Positions 1 through 11,295 are shown, counted from the stretch's first letter. The stretch: 64,000 bases of DNA from Neckera pumila (GCA_963969595.1 OZ018412.1:7690501-7754500); one strand, 5' to 3'. The notes: generated by a model not told the origin, from the letters alone. Made by a program: numbers and translations.

Positions 1-995
1 TTAGTGAGAACTAACATCCATATTCTTGTATGTACGCTTGATTCTTTTAATGAAATACATGCAATAAGCCAATGTACCATTTTAGATCAATAATCCATCA
101 TATTTGCAAGCAATTGGTAAATGAAGAGGCCAAAGGGGATTGCCCTCCTTGGTGAAAAAAGTCAAAGGGCAACAATATAGAGGCATCTTTAAATTGCAAA
201 TGCGCAAAAATACTGAAATTATTTTTATATATTTTCTATATGTTTGCAATTGATCAAAAAGCCTTGAATCCATTTATGATTGATATAGCTTTTATTGGGT
301 TTTTTTCATTGTTGAACTATTTTGTTATATTCTCAATAAAAAATCACTAATAAAAAGTGGCCTTCTACACAAATAATAGATTCAATCAAATGACAAGCCC
401 TTTGTAAATAAATAGTTATTTTTTAAAAATTAACAATTACCATTTTGTCTCTAAATCTATATTAATTTTTTTGAAAACTGGAAGTCTGTAGGTATTCAAT
501 GGTCTAGAATGTATTTGTACTTAATAATGGTTTTGATCCAATTGAATTCAAAAATCTACATTTGGACTATATACACATTATGATTTCATCAAGACATTTG
601 TCTATTTCTTATTACTAAGTACAAATATCTCTCTATTTTAGACCAAAGTGTTATTCTTCCCCTTTAAAGAGGCCTTCATTTCTACTTGCACACATCATTC
701 CTTATTTCAAATTTAAACACTTTTTGTGCAATTGCAACAACAGGTGCTCATACCTTCATCCCTATCAACTCAACCATCAACTTAGTGGATGCTGAATATT
801 GCACAAAGTTCACTTCATCCTATTAATATTTATTGAGAAAGCTTCAAGTTGAATCATGAAGTATTTTAACGGAAAGAAGATGAAATACTCTACGTGAATC
901 AATGTTACAGATATTTTGGAGAAGTTTCAATATAATTACTTTTTATAAAATTTTGAAAGCAAACTTATTATCTTTAAATCAAGCACTCAAAGATT
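1..995. other. AT-rich flank without a recognisable gene
   Basis: No reading frame here resembles a known protein, and I see no exon-like GC-rich stretch. An ACGTG core lies at 892-896, about 745 bp upstream of the LEA start codon. Such cores occur in abscisic-acid response elements, but a single distant copy is weak evidence of regulation. Confidence 0.5.
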
Positions 996-1264
996 AAGGT
1001 AACTACACCTGAAATCGCACAATGGACATTCTTGCCTAAAAGCACTCTTCATATGATTCTATGATTGCTTTTGGGTACACCTATTCTCAGCACTTTGGAA
1101 ATTTGTAGTTTATTCACACGATGTTCGAAAAATGCATTCTAAGAGAATCTAGAATTCCCTTTTGACTACCAATGGGACCCCACAATTTTTTTTCAATATA
1201 TCAATGAAAACCATGCTGAATCATACTAAATTGCTTAACTGTGCGATTTAATGTCAGTTACCTT
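996..1264. mobile_element. MITE-like element, family R1 (complete copy)
   Basis: The left end reads AAGGTAACTACACC followed by GAAATCGCACA. The right end, read in reverse, gives AAGGTAACTGACAT followed by TAAATCGCACA, so imperfect terminal inverted repeats of about 25 bp enclose roughly 270 bp. The body has diverged relatives in this window at about 6619-7056, 20527-20690 and 38801-39079. They share a core with GCATTCTAAGAGAATCTA, then TTTTGACTACCAA and a (C)ACAA run. No coding capacity is seen. I could not find a clear target-site duplication, so the superfamily is left open. The element ends about 370 bp upstream of the LEA start codon and may form part of its promoter region. Confidence 0.65.
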
Positions 1265-1636
1265 ACCTTCACTTCGAGTTCAAACTTCAAAAGCTCCTGA
1301 GCCCGCAGTCAAAGAGACATGTTGTAGAAAGCAGAGTGACACATGTGTCTACAAACTTACCACAACAATGCAGTCCACGATCATGCCACATGCCAGTTCA
1401 CATGGCTTCCACCCACATCAATCTTCTTCATTTCCCAAAAATCTCAACAATCTGAAAACTACAAGAACAAACTGCGTCAACCTCAAATTTGATTCTAGCT
1501 TCACCTGTCTGACAATCCATAAATTCAATCCCTTGTTGTTGCTGGTTTCTGAGTTCTGTGAAAGCAGCCATTCTAGCGAGTGTCCAATTGTGGTCCGTGT
1601 TTTCTTTGGGAAGTCATTTATAGACAAGCAGTGAAG

Positions 1637-2685
1637 ATGATGAAGCATGCGGCTGCCGACGCGAAGGAGAAGCTGGGCAACGTGACGGCGAAGGTGGAGG
1701 AGAAGATGGACAAAACCAAAGCTTCGGCCACTGAGAAGTCGGACAAAGCGATGGCGCACGACGAGGCTGGGAAGCTGGAAGCCAAAGAGAGGAAGCACGA
1801 GAGGCAGGCGGAAGCTCAGAAGGCCAAGGACCTCAAGCAGGTAAGTAACTCCATCCAGTCATTCTTGTGACCAGTTCTCCAATTGCAGTAAATGTTCGAC
1901 GCGGACAAGGGGCTTCTCCCTCAAAAACTAGGACAAGTGTAGAATTCAAAGTTTCGGACTTAGCACTGCACAAACCTTTTTCCATTTCAATGAAAAAAGT
2001 GTCAATTTGATGAATTTCTCTCGGGCAAAGATTTCAAGTTTTCCATTGCCGAAAACGCGATACACTTATGTACTGTACAGTACTATACAGTGGTTTCACA
2101 ACTAGCAGAGGTCTAGAATTCAAGTTTTATACTCCGTACTTGGCAGTCCTCGTATAGTTTCCATTTCAACGAAAAAGTGCTAATTGATTAAAGTTCCGCA
2201 TCCGAAGATATGCTTAGGGAATTTTCCAAGTGGTAAAAGTTGTGATGTGCAAGAGTGATTCATCTCTGAAAGTTTGGACAGATCTAGATTTAAGCTTTAT
2301 GCCTAAATCTTTGCAGTTTCGTCAAAAAAATCGTCAAGTTAATGGAATTCCTTTAGGCAAAGATTTTGCAATTGCCAAAAATGTGGTGCACAAAGACTTA
2401 ATTCTTTCTTTATAATCTAGGAGAGGTCTAGATTCAAGCTTTGTCTTGAATTCCCTTGTCAACAAAAAATTGACAATTTAATGGAAATTCGCTTAGGTGG
2501 AGAATGCACGGGAGGTGGGGCAAGCCAAGGAAGATATCGCCGAGAGCAAGGCTGCTCCTCACGACGGTTCTATCAAGCAGGTGACTGAGTTGGGCAATGC
2601 CCCCCCACAAACCAACGCGGGACTCACCCAGCAAGCTGCCGGCGCTGTCCAGGCCCCTGGCTCAGCTATTGCTCCTGGCATTTGA
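1637..2685 (+). CDS. LEA protein, LEA_1 (D-113/group 4-type) family
   Basis: Two exons, 1637-1840 and 2497-2685, are joined in phase 0 across a 656 bp intron with donor CAG|GTAAGT and acceptor CTTAG|GTGGAG. The product is about 130 residues. Residues 1-70 form the conserved LEA_1 amphipathic region: KEKLGN, then EEKMDKTKA, TEKSDKA, and a Lys/Glu/Ala-rich stretch with QAEAQKAKD. The C-terminal half is Ala/Gly/Pro/Gln-rich and low in complexity. There is no signal peptide or membrane segment. Proteins of this family are hydrophilic, mostly disordered, accumulate during drying or seed/spore maturation, and protect proteins and membranes. A Met-Met pair opens the frame at 1637 and 1640. An upstream in-frame ATG at 1580 would add 19 residues (Cys/Trp-containing) unlike the family, so 1637 is preferred. 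The intron is made largely of diverged tandem repeats. Confidence 0.85.
1938..2496 (+). repeat. Diverged ~172 bp tandem repeats filling the LEA intron
   Basis: Four units begin with a TCTAGATTCAAG-like motif at 1938, 2112, 2283 and 2427, with spacings of 174, 171 and 144 bp. Each continues with TTTCAA(C/T)GAAAAAGTG or a relative, then AATT-GAT, GAATTCC and (T/C)(T/G)(A/G)GGCAAAGAT. The fourth unit is cut short by exon 2: its GAAATTCGCTTAG is the functional splice acceptor. Unit three carries GAATTCCTTTAG at the same place. The repeats therefore include the 3' splice site. Confidence 0.75.
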
Positions 2686-3639
2686 GAGAATAGTGGTGAT
2701 TGCACTAGTTGAATTATTTTCGTGTCATTCATATTTGTGCTTTGGAGGGAGCCAATTTTGAGTGAAATTGTGTAGAACTGTATTGCCATGCAACGCTATT
2801 TCTCTGTTATATAATGGTAGTTAGAAATTGAGTAATTTAAAACATAAGTTTTGAATCTTATTCGTATGTTCGTCTTGGTAATTATCATGGCATAGAGATC
2901 TCCAGATATGGTGCTGGTATATTTTGAGTGACGCTTTTCAAGGAAAACTTCTCAATTTACATTCAAGGAATCACTGAACGAATGTGTGCAGAGCGGAAGC
3001 AATCGCGTGTCCACTACACAAAGTTATGCATAATGAAGCTGCCTGCGTGTTTGCACTGCATCTCCTCACATTCTCAAGTAAACTATTCCCTGATATCTTA
3101 AATCTGATAGCCTGAGGTTCTCCAAAACGACTGTAATATGGTTCGAATTTGTGGCAAATGTAGTACAATCACAATCTGTGATGGTGAAAGAAGCATGCGT
3201 GATACTCTACAATGTCATTTTCAAAAAAGTAATAAAAAATGGTTATGCTGGTAGCTGTCTGAAGCTTAATAACTGTAAAACTCTTGCAAATTAAGAGAAT
3301 CTCTTTTTAAATATCCTTTTCTGATTACACTTCATGGTAGGGACAAAGAACTGGCAATTACGAGTAATTTATTCAGGCACTTCTGACCACAAATTTTATC
3401 AAAAGTTCTCAACAATACTGCTACAAACACGATGTCCTCCAACACCCTGAATCCTATCAAATGTGGAGGAAGAAATGGACGAAACTTTCTAAACTCTAAG
3501 CTTAAAGCACTAATTTATACATCCTAAACAACTCAACCATCAACTCATGACAATTTCCAGTCACTGACAGGTAGAATATTATGCAATTTTCCTTAGATTC
3601 TTGGAAACTATCAACCTCGCTCAACAATCTCATGTCATA
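2686..3639. other. LEA 3' flank, no further gene seen
   Basis: The first few hundred bases probably hold the 3' untranslated region of the LEA transcript. I see no canonical AATAAA close to the stop codon. The remaining sequence is AT-rich, with no protein resemblance on either strand. Confidence 0.4.
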
Positions 3640-4155
3640 TAAGGTAACCACACCTCATCGTGACACCTATCTAAACGCAACACTCCAAAATCTCACAATA
3701 AGTACACGTGGATTTTGTGAAGCATTGCAAATCAAAATTTGTGTCAGTTCGACATGATCTACTCCAAAACTTTGAACCTTGTAGCTGGTGCATTTGCTGT
3801 CCAAACACGCATTCTTGGATGCATTGGAATCCTCTTTGATTTACCAACAAGAAATTTCAAAAATCCAACAACCCCAATACACTCGGCGCTTAAAACGCCC
3901 CACTCAAGTGTCGGTATCTTGAACCCTTGTAATTGTTGCATTCGCTTAAAACGACGTCCCAATCAGGTGTGGTCACCTTGAACCCTTGTAACTCGCAATC
4001 AAAACTCATGATGGTCACTTCTAGATTATCTACCAGCAAAACTTTGAACCCTTGTAACTCTTTCATTTGCTGTCCAAATCACACCTTTTTGGATGCTTTG
4101 GAACCCTCTTCACTTTCCCCACCAGAAATTTCACCCAAAACTCCCACCCTCTCAA
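3640..4155. repeat. 272 bp tandem duplication downstream of the GT14 stop codon
   Basis: The segment starting AAAACTTTGAACCTTG at 3766 recurs at 4038 as AAAACTTTGAACCCTTG. The similarity runs through CATTTGCTGTCCAAA, TGGATGC(A/T)TTGGAA and ACCA(A/G)(C)AGAAATTTCA, an offset of 272 bp. The shorter motif TTGAACCCTTGTAA also appears twice in between (near 3923 and 3978). The second unit ends about 25 bp from the GT14 stop codon, so part of this probably lies in that gene's 3' untranslated region. A GGTAACCACACCTC at 3643 resembles an R1 terminus. Confidence 0.7.
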
Positions 4156-7100
4156 TCACGCCCCTATACATTGACTTGCCCTGAACTGTTCCGGCGCGAG
4201 CAATTTGATCACGAGTTCCTCCAGCCTCCTTGACCCAGGCCCCGGCTTCAACACCTTCGGATCCCCCCTCACGCTACATGGGTCCTTCCCATTCCCGTCC
4301 TTCTCCACACACCACCCTCCAGGCGTGAACCCCCCCGCCCTCCTTTTCAGGAGCTTCCGATCAATCCTGTGCAGCACGGGGTCGTCCTTGTTGAACTTGC
4401 GTGCGAAGGCGGCTCCGCTATCGACCATGTCGGGGAAGAAGCGGAGCGTGAGGGTCAAGGGGTGCTGCTGCGGGGGCCAGTCCCATGCGATGAAGTGCAG
4501 GTCGTGGTTGACGGTGGTGTTGCGGAAAGAAGGCGTGTTGCAGATGACGGTGTGGAAGTAACCTTCGGGAGAGGAGACGAAATTGGCGTAGTAGAGGAGG
4601 AGCGTGCGGGGGAGGGCGTCCCAGCCTTCATTGCAATACTCAAGGAAGGGACGGGTGAGGATTGTCCAAGCGGAGCCTGAGCAGTGGGCAACACACAGAC
4701 CACAACCAAGCAAATCGTCAATGTCCATGGACGGTTCTTGATTGCCAAAAATGGTGACATTCAGATGCTAAAAGCTCTAGAAACTACGGTATGTTGCCTG
4801 AGTGGGAAACACAGATAGACCAAAACCAGTTAATCGTCAATGCCATTGTCAATGTACGATTCTGGGTTGCCAACCTAATGGTGACATTCAGCTTGGTAGT
4901 AGGAGTTACAGTAGCGAAGTGAATCAAATCCAAAGGTATATCTAACTTCTAAGTTCATTCTTAATACCCTCGTCAACCCCACTCTCGACACCAAGTACAG
5001 CAGCAGCGTGCAGGTCCTCCTGAGAACCGTCCATGCCAAGCACAAACCACACTCATTTTTGAACACACACACCACAAGCACCACATTTTGAATGTTCACC
5101 AACTTCGAACTCTTTGGAAATTGCGATTAAGGTATCAACACATTGCACAAGTAAGCTTCAGACAAGAAACCGAAAAACTGAACCCACTGGCATCATACTG
5201 TAAATGATTCTTTTCATCTGAGAACTTGTTTTTCTTACTGTTGCTTCCATGGGTGACAATGACAAACACACTAAATAGATCATGATCATTCACATGGTCT
5301 CTTTCCACTTCACAAATATGGACTAGGGAACGAGAAAGCTCGAGCCTTGTTATTAAAACCACATTTGAACACCAACTTAAATTACAACTCTTGAAAATTG
5401 AATAAATTTGAAGGTAGGGACACCCCCAAAGCACCACTCTTTCTACTGTGCCCAGTTACTATTATTGGATTGGTTAAATTTTAATTTCTCGTTGGCAAAT
5501 GAAAGGAGGTTCTAACGCCAGCAAAGAATGCAACATTTAGATACCGTATGCAAAAGCTATAAAGAGTCAACGATTTATTGGTAGATGTTCTAAATTTGAT
5601 TCTTCAATAATAGGTTAATATTGATTTAGCAGATGTACACAAAATGAGGATCTCTTGAAATGGGGCTTTCGACACAATGCGATTTTCAGTGTACCTACCT
5701 TGTCACATCCTTCAAAACATCATTTTTGGTACAATGGTGTATTCCACTACTTTGGAACTTTCAAGATGTGCAACCTGAAGCGTAATTCTATACTTGACCT
5801 AATTAACGAGACTTGTCTGCATTGAGATTGTGGATTTGATCTCAAATTTGAGTTTGTTGGAGGCTCAATTAGACTATTGGGGGTATTTCATTCAGTTACT
5901 AAATACAATTGATTGTCAGGGGCACAAGGAAATTTGATTGACCATGCAAATTTGATTGACTTCCATTCTTTGTCTAAATGCTCAAGAAATTTGGGCTCGA
6001 TCATGTCCTCTGTTCATCAATATGGGGGAGTTCAACAAGTTCAGTTCTGAAATATTATAATTTGCAGTCACCGCTTCAAGAATTTGGAGGTTAGAAGATA
6101 AAGACCCACCTGTGAACAAACGAAATGCAGTAGGTATAGCTCGTTGTTGTTCGGCCCAGTAGATATCGGTCTTCTGCTTCTGAAACAGTCCAGGATCGAC
6201 GATGATGGGCTTGGCTCGCTCAAACCTGTGCATATTCAAATAAACCATGTGGATTGCCATTCAGCATTGAAACAAGAGAACATTGTCAAACATTTAAAAG
6301 TCAGAGACTACAAGGGAGAGGCCCCCAAAATCAACAGTGTACCCAATTGCAATAATTTCTACACACAGTAGAAGCATTCTAGAACTTCAATTGATAGCTT
6401 ATTGTTTGTTGACCAAAATGATAAGCTATCTACTGCATGTACCTAGATTTACGTTCTAGAATGACGACCGTGTACAGAAATTATCACAATTGGGTACACT
6501 ATTGTTTTGAGTGCTTCTCCCTTAGATGCATGCCAACAAGACTTTGCAATCATGCTCTAGAAATTAACCTAAGTGGTTATATCATTTCATTGACTTAGTT
6601 CTTAATGCTTAACTTGCATAAGGTAAGAAAACCAAATTGTGACCCCTAGCTCATTACATCACAATGTATAACTTGCTCCATTTCTGAACCTAAATCTAGT
6701 TTTTTCATGTAACATAAATTTCGTGAGATAAATATGACTATCCTAAATCTAAGTTCTAAAATAAAGAAGGGGAGTACATTGAGATGCAATTGGGGTCATA
6801 ACTACAGTCGCATCACCTAATTTTGACTGCTTTCTAAAATCGACCATTACCAATTCTTACCTAAAATAAATTCCCACTATTCATGAGATTCTTTGGTTGA
6901 TTTTAAAAAAACTTATTTTCAACACTTTGAAAATTCATAGTTTATGATTCACATGGTATCCAAAAAGAAATGCATTCTAAGATGATCTAGAATCCACTTT
7001 TGACTACCAACAAGACCACACACCAAAAAAATTTCAATATGTTGAAAAGTTTGGGTACGTACTCTTTCCAGCCCATGTCACTTGTGTGCTGAAGAAAGTT

Positions 7101-8560
7101 GAGGTCCTTAGGCAGGTAAGAGAAAACATGAAGAAGATCTGCAATCCCAGCCAATAGATGGATTCAGTACGAAGTGTCAAATTTCAAGTTCCAGTTCTCT
7201 TCTGCAGAAAGAGCTCACTCTCGACTGCGATTTGAAAACTCTTTGCCAAGGGGGTAGTATATCTAGGGCTTACAATCATTTGGGGCCTACTAAAAACTAG
7301 AACCCATGCCTTCCACTTCTGTAGCGGCAAAAATGAACCCAGAATTAATTATGAGCCCAAAGTGGACTACTGGTATCTACTCTAAATTCCAGTACTAAGG
7401 TGTTAATCCTAAAGTCCTAAACCCTAAACCGTCCTCAAACTTAAACCCTAAAAATCCAAACCCAAAACATGGACCTTAGCTGAATCCAACTCACCATCTT
7501 GAGTAACGAGGGGATAATCCGAAGCGCTCAGATTGATGAACCAATCCCAATCCTTGGCTTTCTTGAGCAAAATAGCGGCCCCATGTAATGTGGAAGCGAT
7601 CATGGTAGGTCCTTTGTAGGTCACCAAATTCGGCTTCTCCACCATGAACACATTTTTCGCCTCCTTAAACACCGGCTCTTCCTTCACATACCTGGCTAGC
7701 TTTCTCCGCTCCTCAGCAGGGGCTTCCAGGTCCAAGTGCAGCAGGTAGTAATTGTGCGGGTGGTACAAAGCTTGCAACGTCCGTATCGTCCGATCCCCGT
7801 CTCCTTTGGTACCTGTCAGTCATTCTTTTCTGGGCTCAATACCCCCGGATTTCGACACACTTTTTTGGTCTAGCTACAAGGCTATATGAAATTTGAGGAG
7901 AAGCATGCTATTATCTAGCCAGATTTCAACGAAATCTGGAGCGAAATCTCACTCAGTAAAGCCTGATGGATGCACGGCGACACGCACTGCTCACGGCATA
8001 TTTAAACTGTGGGGTGCACCGTGTAACTAGTGCACTCTGCCATGTTCCCGATTTTGCCAAAATCTATTGTAAACTGCCAGTAATTGAATTATAGTAGCTA
8101 CCAAAATAATAAAAGTATTATGCAGAATTGACCAAATTTATTGTAAACTGCCAGTAATTGTATAGTAGCTACCAAAAGAACAAAAGTACTATGCAGAACA
8201 TGCTATAATTGGTACTTCAACCAAATTCTTTGAACTACCCAGCGAAGAATGCAAAAAAAACATGCTAGTACCTGAGATCAAGTAAGCCAGCTTGGGCGGA
8301 GCCGGCTGTACATGAGCGTCCCCAGTCGCCTGACGCTGGAATTCCTTGTGCTCAGAGTCTGAGGCTGGTTGCGATGTGATAATAGCGTGATGATCCCTAA
8401 GGAATCCCAAGCTAAGATTTGCAAGAAGGAGAAAGATGGAGATCACGGAAGAAGCCAACAGTGATAGAAGCCATTTGCGTGGCAAATCCAATTTCACTGA
8501 GAATCGAGACCGTGCGAGCCTGGACTTGCCTTGGGACACATAGCCTCGCATCCTGATCAT
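4156..8560 (-). CDS. GT14-family glycosyltransferase (GlcAT14-like, type II Golgi membrane protein)
   Basis: Five exons in transcript order: 8560-8272, 7812-7495, 7138-7063, 6225-6110 and 4676-4156. Phases are 1, 1, 2 and 1, and all introns are GT-AG. The predicted protein has 439 residues, the usual family length. Residues 30-54 form one hydrophobic segment (WLLSLLASSVISIFLLL) after a basic N-terminus, a type II signal anchor. The catalytic domain begins at LAYLISGTKGD (about 90-100) and continues with LHLDLEAPAEER, LVTYKGPTM, DWDWFINLSASDYPLVTQD (about 184-202), SYLPKDLNF, AKPIIVDPGL, PTAFRLFTGSAW, SSPEGYFHTVICN, NHDLHFIAWD, FARKF and DPVL. Plant relatives (Arabidopsis GlcAT14A-C) add glucuronic acid to arabinogalactan-protein glycans in the Golgi. 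The exact acceptor here is inferred from family. A second Met at residue 4 is an alternative start. Confidence 0.92.
4677..4891 (-). repeat. Tandem duplication in GT14 intron 4 carrying a second copy of the splice acceptor
   Basis: Units 4677-4764 and 4798-4891 share, on the plus strand, GTGGG(C/A)AACACA, AGACCA(C/A)AACCA, ATCGTCAATG and end in ATGGTGACATTCAG. In the gene's sense the first unit supplies the real acceptor, CCCACTGCTCAG before exon 5. The second supplies CCCACTCAG at 4798-4799, about 120 bp further into the intron. Use of the second site would insert extra sequence and is not expected to preserve the GT14 domain. Confidence 0.7.
6619..7056. repeat. R1-family repeat in GT14 intron 3
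   Basis: The copy begins with AAGGTAAGAAAACC near 6619. It contains TTTCTAAAATCGACCATTACC, CACTTTGAAAATTCATAG, ATGCATTCTAAGATGATCTA, TTTTGACTACCAACAAGACC and a final CAATATGTTG, matching the element at 996-1264 and the copy at 38801-39079. The right end stops within about 10 bp of the exon 3 donor (GA|GTACGT at 7062), so the repeat forms almost the whole 5' part of the intron in the sense direction. Confidence 0.6.
7408..7452. repeat. Short telomere-like stretch in GT14 intron 2
   Basis: Several CCTAAA and CCCTAAA units occur here, including TCCTAAACCCTAAACC and AAACCCTAAAA. This resembles the plant telomere repeat CCCTAAA but is short and imperfect. It may be a relic of end repair or a telo-box-like element, and is not a chromosome end. 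Confidence 0.5.
8057..8198. repeat. 75 bp tandem duplication in GT14 intron 1
   Basis: The segment CCAAAATCTATTGTAAACTG recurs 75 bp later as CCAAATTTATTGTAAACTG. The match extends through CCAGTAATTG, ATAGTAGCTACCAAAA and AAAAGTA(T/C)TATGCAGAA. It lies 73 bp inside the intron from the exon 1 donor. Confidence 0.75.
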
Positions 8561-10079
8561 TTTTCACACGCTTGCAGGTTCTAGAAACTTGAGTGGCAGA
8601 GATACACCCACACCGAAACTCTGCATCAGGTCTGGCAAATAGAATTGACTCCCAGAAAATTGTTTGCTAGTAAACGCATATATACTAAAGACAGAATTGA
8701 ACCCTAGTAATACAAATTCACCACCAGATTCTCCACCAATTCAAACTTGTGCTTGCAAAGATGGAAGCCAATCTGAAGTACTTCCCAAGATTCACATTTT
8801 GCGTCGCCTGAGACCATTCCAACAATTGTTAGATCTAAATATCTAATGCAATAAATGATGCCAGTTGACTACTCTAACTTGTGCAACCGATCATGCTTCT
8901 CGCACTCAAGAATCCACTAACCCCACCCTAAGTTAACCAGATCTTACCAACAAATTCTCGACACAACTCATGGGAACGCTTCCGGTCACCCGGTGCTCAC
9001 ATAATGATGTTGCTTCTTTGCTGTTTGCAAGTTCCTCGAGGTTCCACTTTGCATCGAATGCTTTGCGCTAAAAAAAGTCCACCGATTTAGAAATTGATTC
9101 TAAGTTTGTCTGGTTGCCTAATTTAGTGGGGATTTCTCGGGATTCCAGGGATAAACTTGACAGGGTCTAAGAATGTCACCGTCTCCGTCACCGTCACCGT
9201 CACGCCGAAGGCAAACATGAACAGGGTCTAGAAGCTACAGTACTGTACAGTACAGTACAATATCACCGAATTTTTACGATTAGAAAACAGCCAGAAAATG
9301 AACTCCAATGACGGAATGACCTGGATCCAAAGAGACACCAGGTGGTCACAAAGGGACTGCACTCACAGGAGCCAGTGGACCCGGAGTGGAGTGGAGTCGG
9401 TTTACACCAACTGAAGGCCCTCTAAGGTAGACCAGCCTAATTCCGTCTCCAACCCATTTCCGCCACCCTGTTTTTGGCCCCATTTTCACCCATTCCACCA
9501 TCCAAATCTGTCCAGAAGTGAGCCAATTCTATCTGGAAATCTGACAAAATCAGTGCATTAATATCATTTAGGGTAATGTGGCAATAGCTGATTGGTGAAT
9601 ACCTAGATGCTTATAGGGACATAAGAAGGTGGTTATGGGTTGTTATTAGGGCGTTTATGACCCTAGTCACGGGTGCTTTAGTAATTTAGGGTTAAACGCT
9701 TCAAAAATTCACAGAAATTACAATTTTGATCAGAAAATTATAATTTCACTTGGGTTTGATTCATGAAACATGCGCACACCTTTGAAAAATATATGTCTCT
9801 CATGGAATTGGCCCCAAGATAGTCAAATTGCAAATCAGGGTGGTAATAGGTTGATCTACTTTAGCATTATCAGCGATTGGTGGAGAGATAGACGTGGTCC
9901 AAGTTCAGTATAACTTACATTTTGGCCAAGGCCTATAGATATGACTTGGCTATGGTTTCTCTTGGGTTTATACTAAGGTCATGCAAAGTGCCATTATTTT
10001 TTTTGCCTTACAGTCTCACTTTACACGGTCACATCTTTAAGGTACGAGGCTCAAACTCCGACCAAGCATTAAAAGCGAA
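8561..10079. promoter_or_regulatory. GT14 upstream region with simple repeats
   Basis: This is the 5' side of the minus-strand GT14 gene. I do not see a convincing TATA box. It holds a hexamer run of CCGTCA/GTCACC type at about 9175-9206 and an AGTACTGTACAGTACAGTAC stretch near 9238-9258. A similar TACTGTACAGTACTATACAG lies in the LEA intron near 2073. GTAC is the core of copper-response/SPL sites, but these runs look like simple-sequence expansion. No protein-coding gene is seen. Confidence 0.35.
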
Positions 10080-10356
10080 CATGACTCAGAAGTACATTTT
10101 GCTTTCTTTCATGTACAAACTATGCACAATTCAGGAGGTGGTCGCTTTTGATGACTACAAATGACCACTTTTTTCCAACTTCAAAAATTTAAAACTATTT
10201 CTACAAAGGTTCAAAAAATATGAAACGACTTGGGTTAGATGTCAATTCCACTTGTCTTCCAAGAAAAATTTATTGAAAACTATTTCAAGATGTTTTACCT
10301 CTCCAAAATTTAGTTTCAGCACTTAGATGGTCGCTTTATGGACCTCCTACCGTAGT
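10080..10356. repeat. Dispersed repeat family R2
   Basis: The stretch with GTACATTTTGCTTTCTTTCA, ACAAAGGTTCAAAAAATATG, ATTGAAAAC-TTTCAAG and ATGGTC-CTTTATGG(A/T)CC recurs in diverged form at about 61590-61855. A distant reverse-complement relative lies at about 45600-45880. It directly abuts the left arm of the large inverted repeat and may be part of the same element. Confidence 0.5.
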
Positions 10357-11295
10357 GACAAACCAAACTGAGTACAAATTTGAAACGTTTTCATTCAAAC
10401 AACCATACCATAAGCATCAATGGACGAAGTCCAAAAGCGTATATATGAAAGTTATAGTATGCAACATACTACACATTATTATAGAAGTTTGAAAAAAAAT
10501 TAGTTGTGATTTGGAAGAAAATCAATTTCAAAGTTAGCCATGTCTAAAACTCAGTTTTGTTCAACATGATTTGGAGTTACTTTATCTTTTGTCAATTGTT
10601 TCTTAGAAATCCAAAAAAAAATTTGTGCTTGGCATATTGGTATACATCATTTCAGATTGTTTGTACACAAAAATTGAAGGAAATTGACATTTATAGAATT
10701 TAAAATACCAACAGCTTGACCAACATGCAAATGATGTTGGTTCTCACAATATTTGAATTTTTTTTGTGAATTGAGAGCATGGGATAACATTAGCCATTGT
10801 AGAGAGTGCATAATTAATTGCAGTATGGACCATTGCTACATTTTAATGCCTTTGCATTTGAAATATTTGTTGAACTGGACAATGCATTTGATTTATATTT
10901 CACAACCATATAATGCGTTTTTAAATTCAATTTCTTTGTCCATAGACTAGAATTCATGATGCACATAATTGATTCAATAAATCCAAAAAAGAAGTTAATT
11001 ATCATTGTCAATATCTTTAAAAATTTAAAAATTACCAAAAATTACTCTGATGTTCATCAAATTGGCAGTTTTTGATGATATTGACAATGATAATAAAACT
11101 TTTTTGGACATGGCTAACCTTGAAATTGCTTTTTTTTCAAATCAAAACTAATTTTTTCTTCAAACTTTTATGCTAATGTATAGCATATCATACACTACAA
11201 CTTTTTTATATACACTTTTGGACTTTGTCCATTGATGTTTATGGTATGGTTGTTTGAATGAAAATGTTTCAAATTTGTACTCATCTTGGTTTGTC
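10357..11295. repeat. Large inverted repeat (~195 bp arms, ~550 bp spacer)
   Basis: Left arm 10357-10549 and right arm 11101-11295 are reverse complements with modest divergence. Examples are GACAAACCAA against TTGGTTTGTC, ACCATACCATAAGCATCAAT against ATTGATGTTTATGGTATGGT, and GTTAGCCATGTC against GACATGGCTAAC. A smaller inverted pair (ATTATCATTGTCAATATC with its complement) sits inside the spacer at about 10995-11097. No transposase-like frame is visible in the spacer. The whole could fold into a long hairpin if transcribed, or be the remains of a foldback transposon. Confidence 0.75.

Noticed and set aside
3130..3150. GGTTCGAATTTG as a tRNA B-box
   Set aside because: No matching A-box or cloverleaf arms could be drawn around it.
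7408..7452. Chromosome end or true telomere array
   Set aside because: Only a few imperfect CCCTAAA units, inside an intron of an intact gene.
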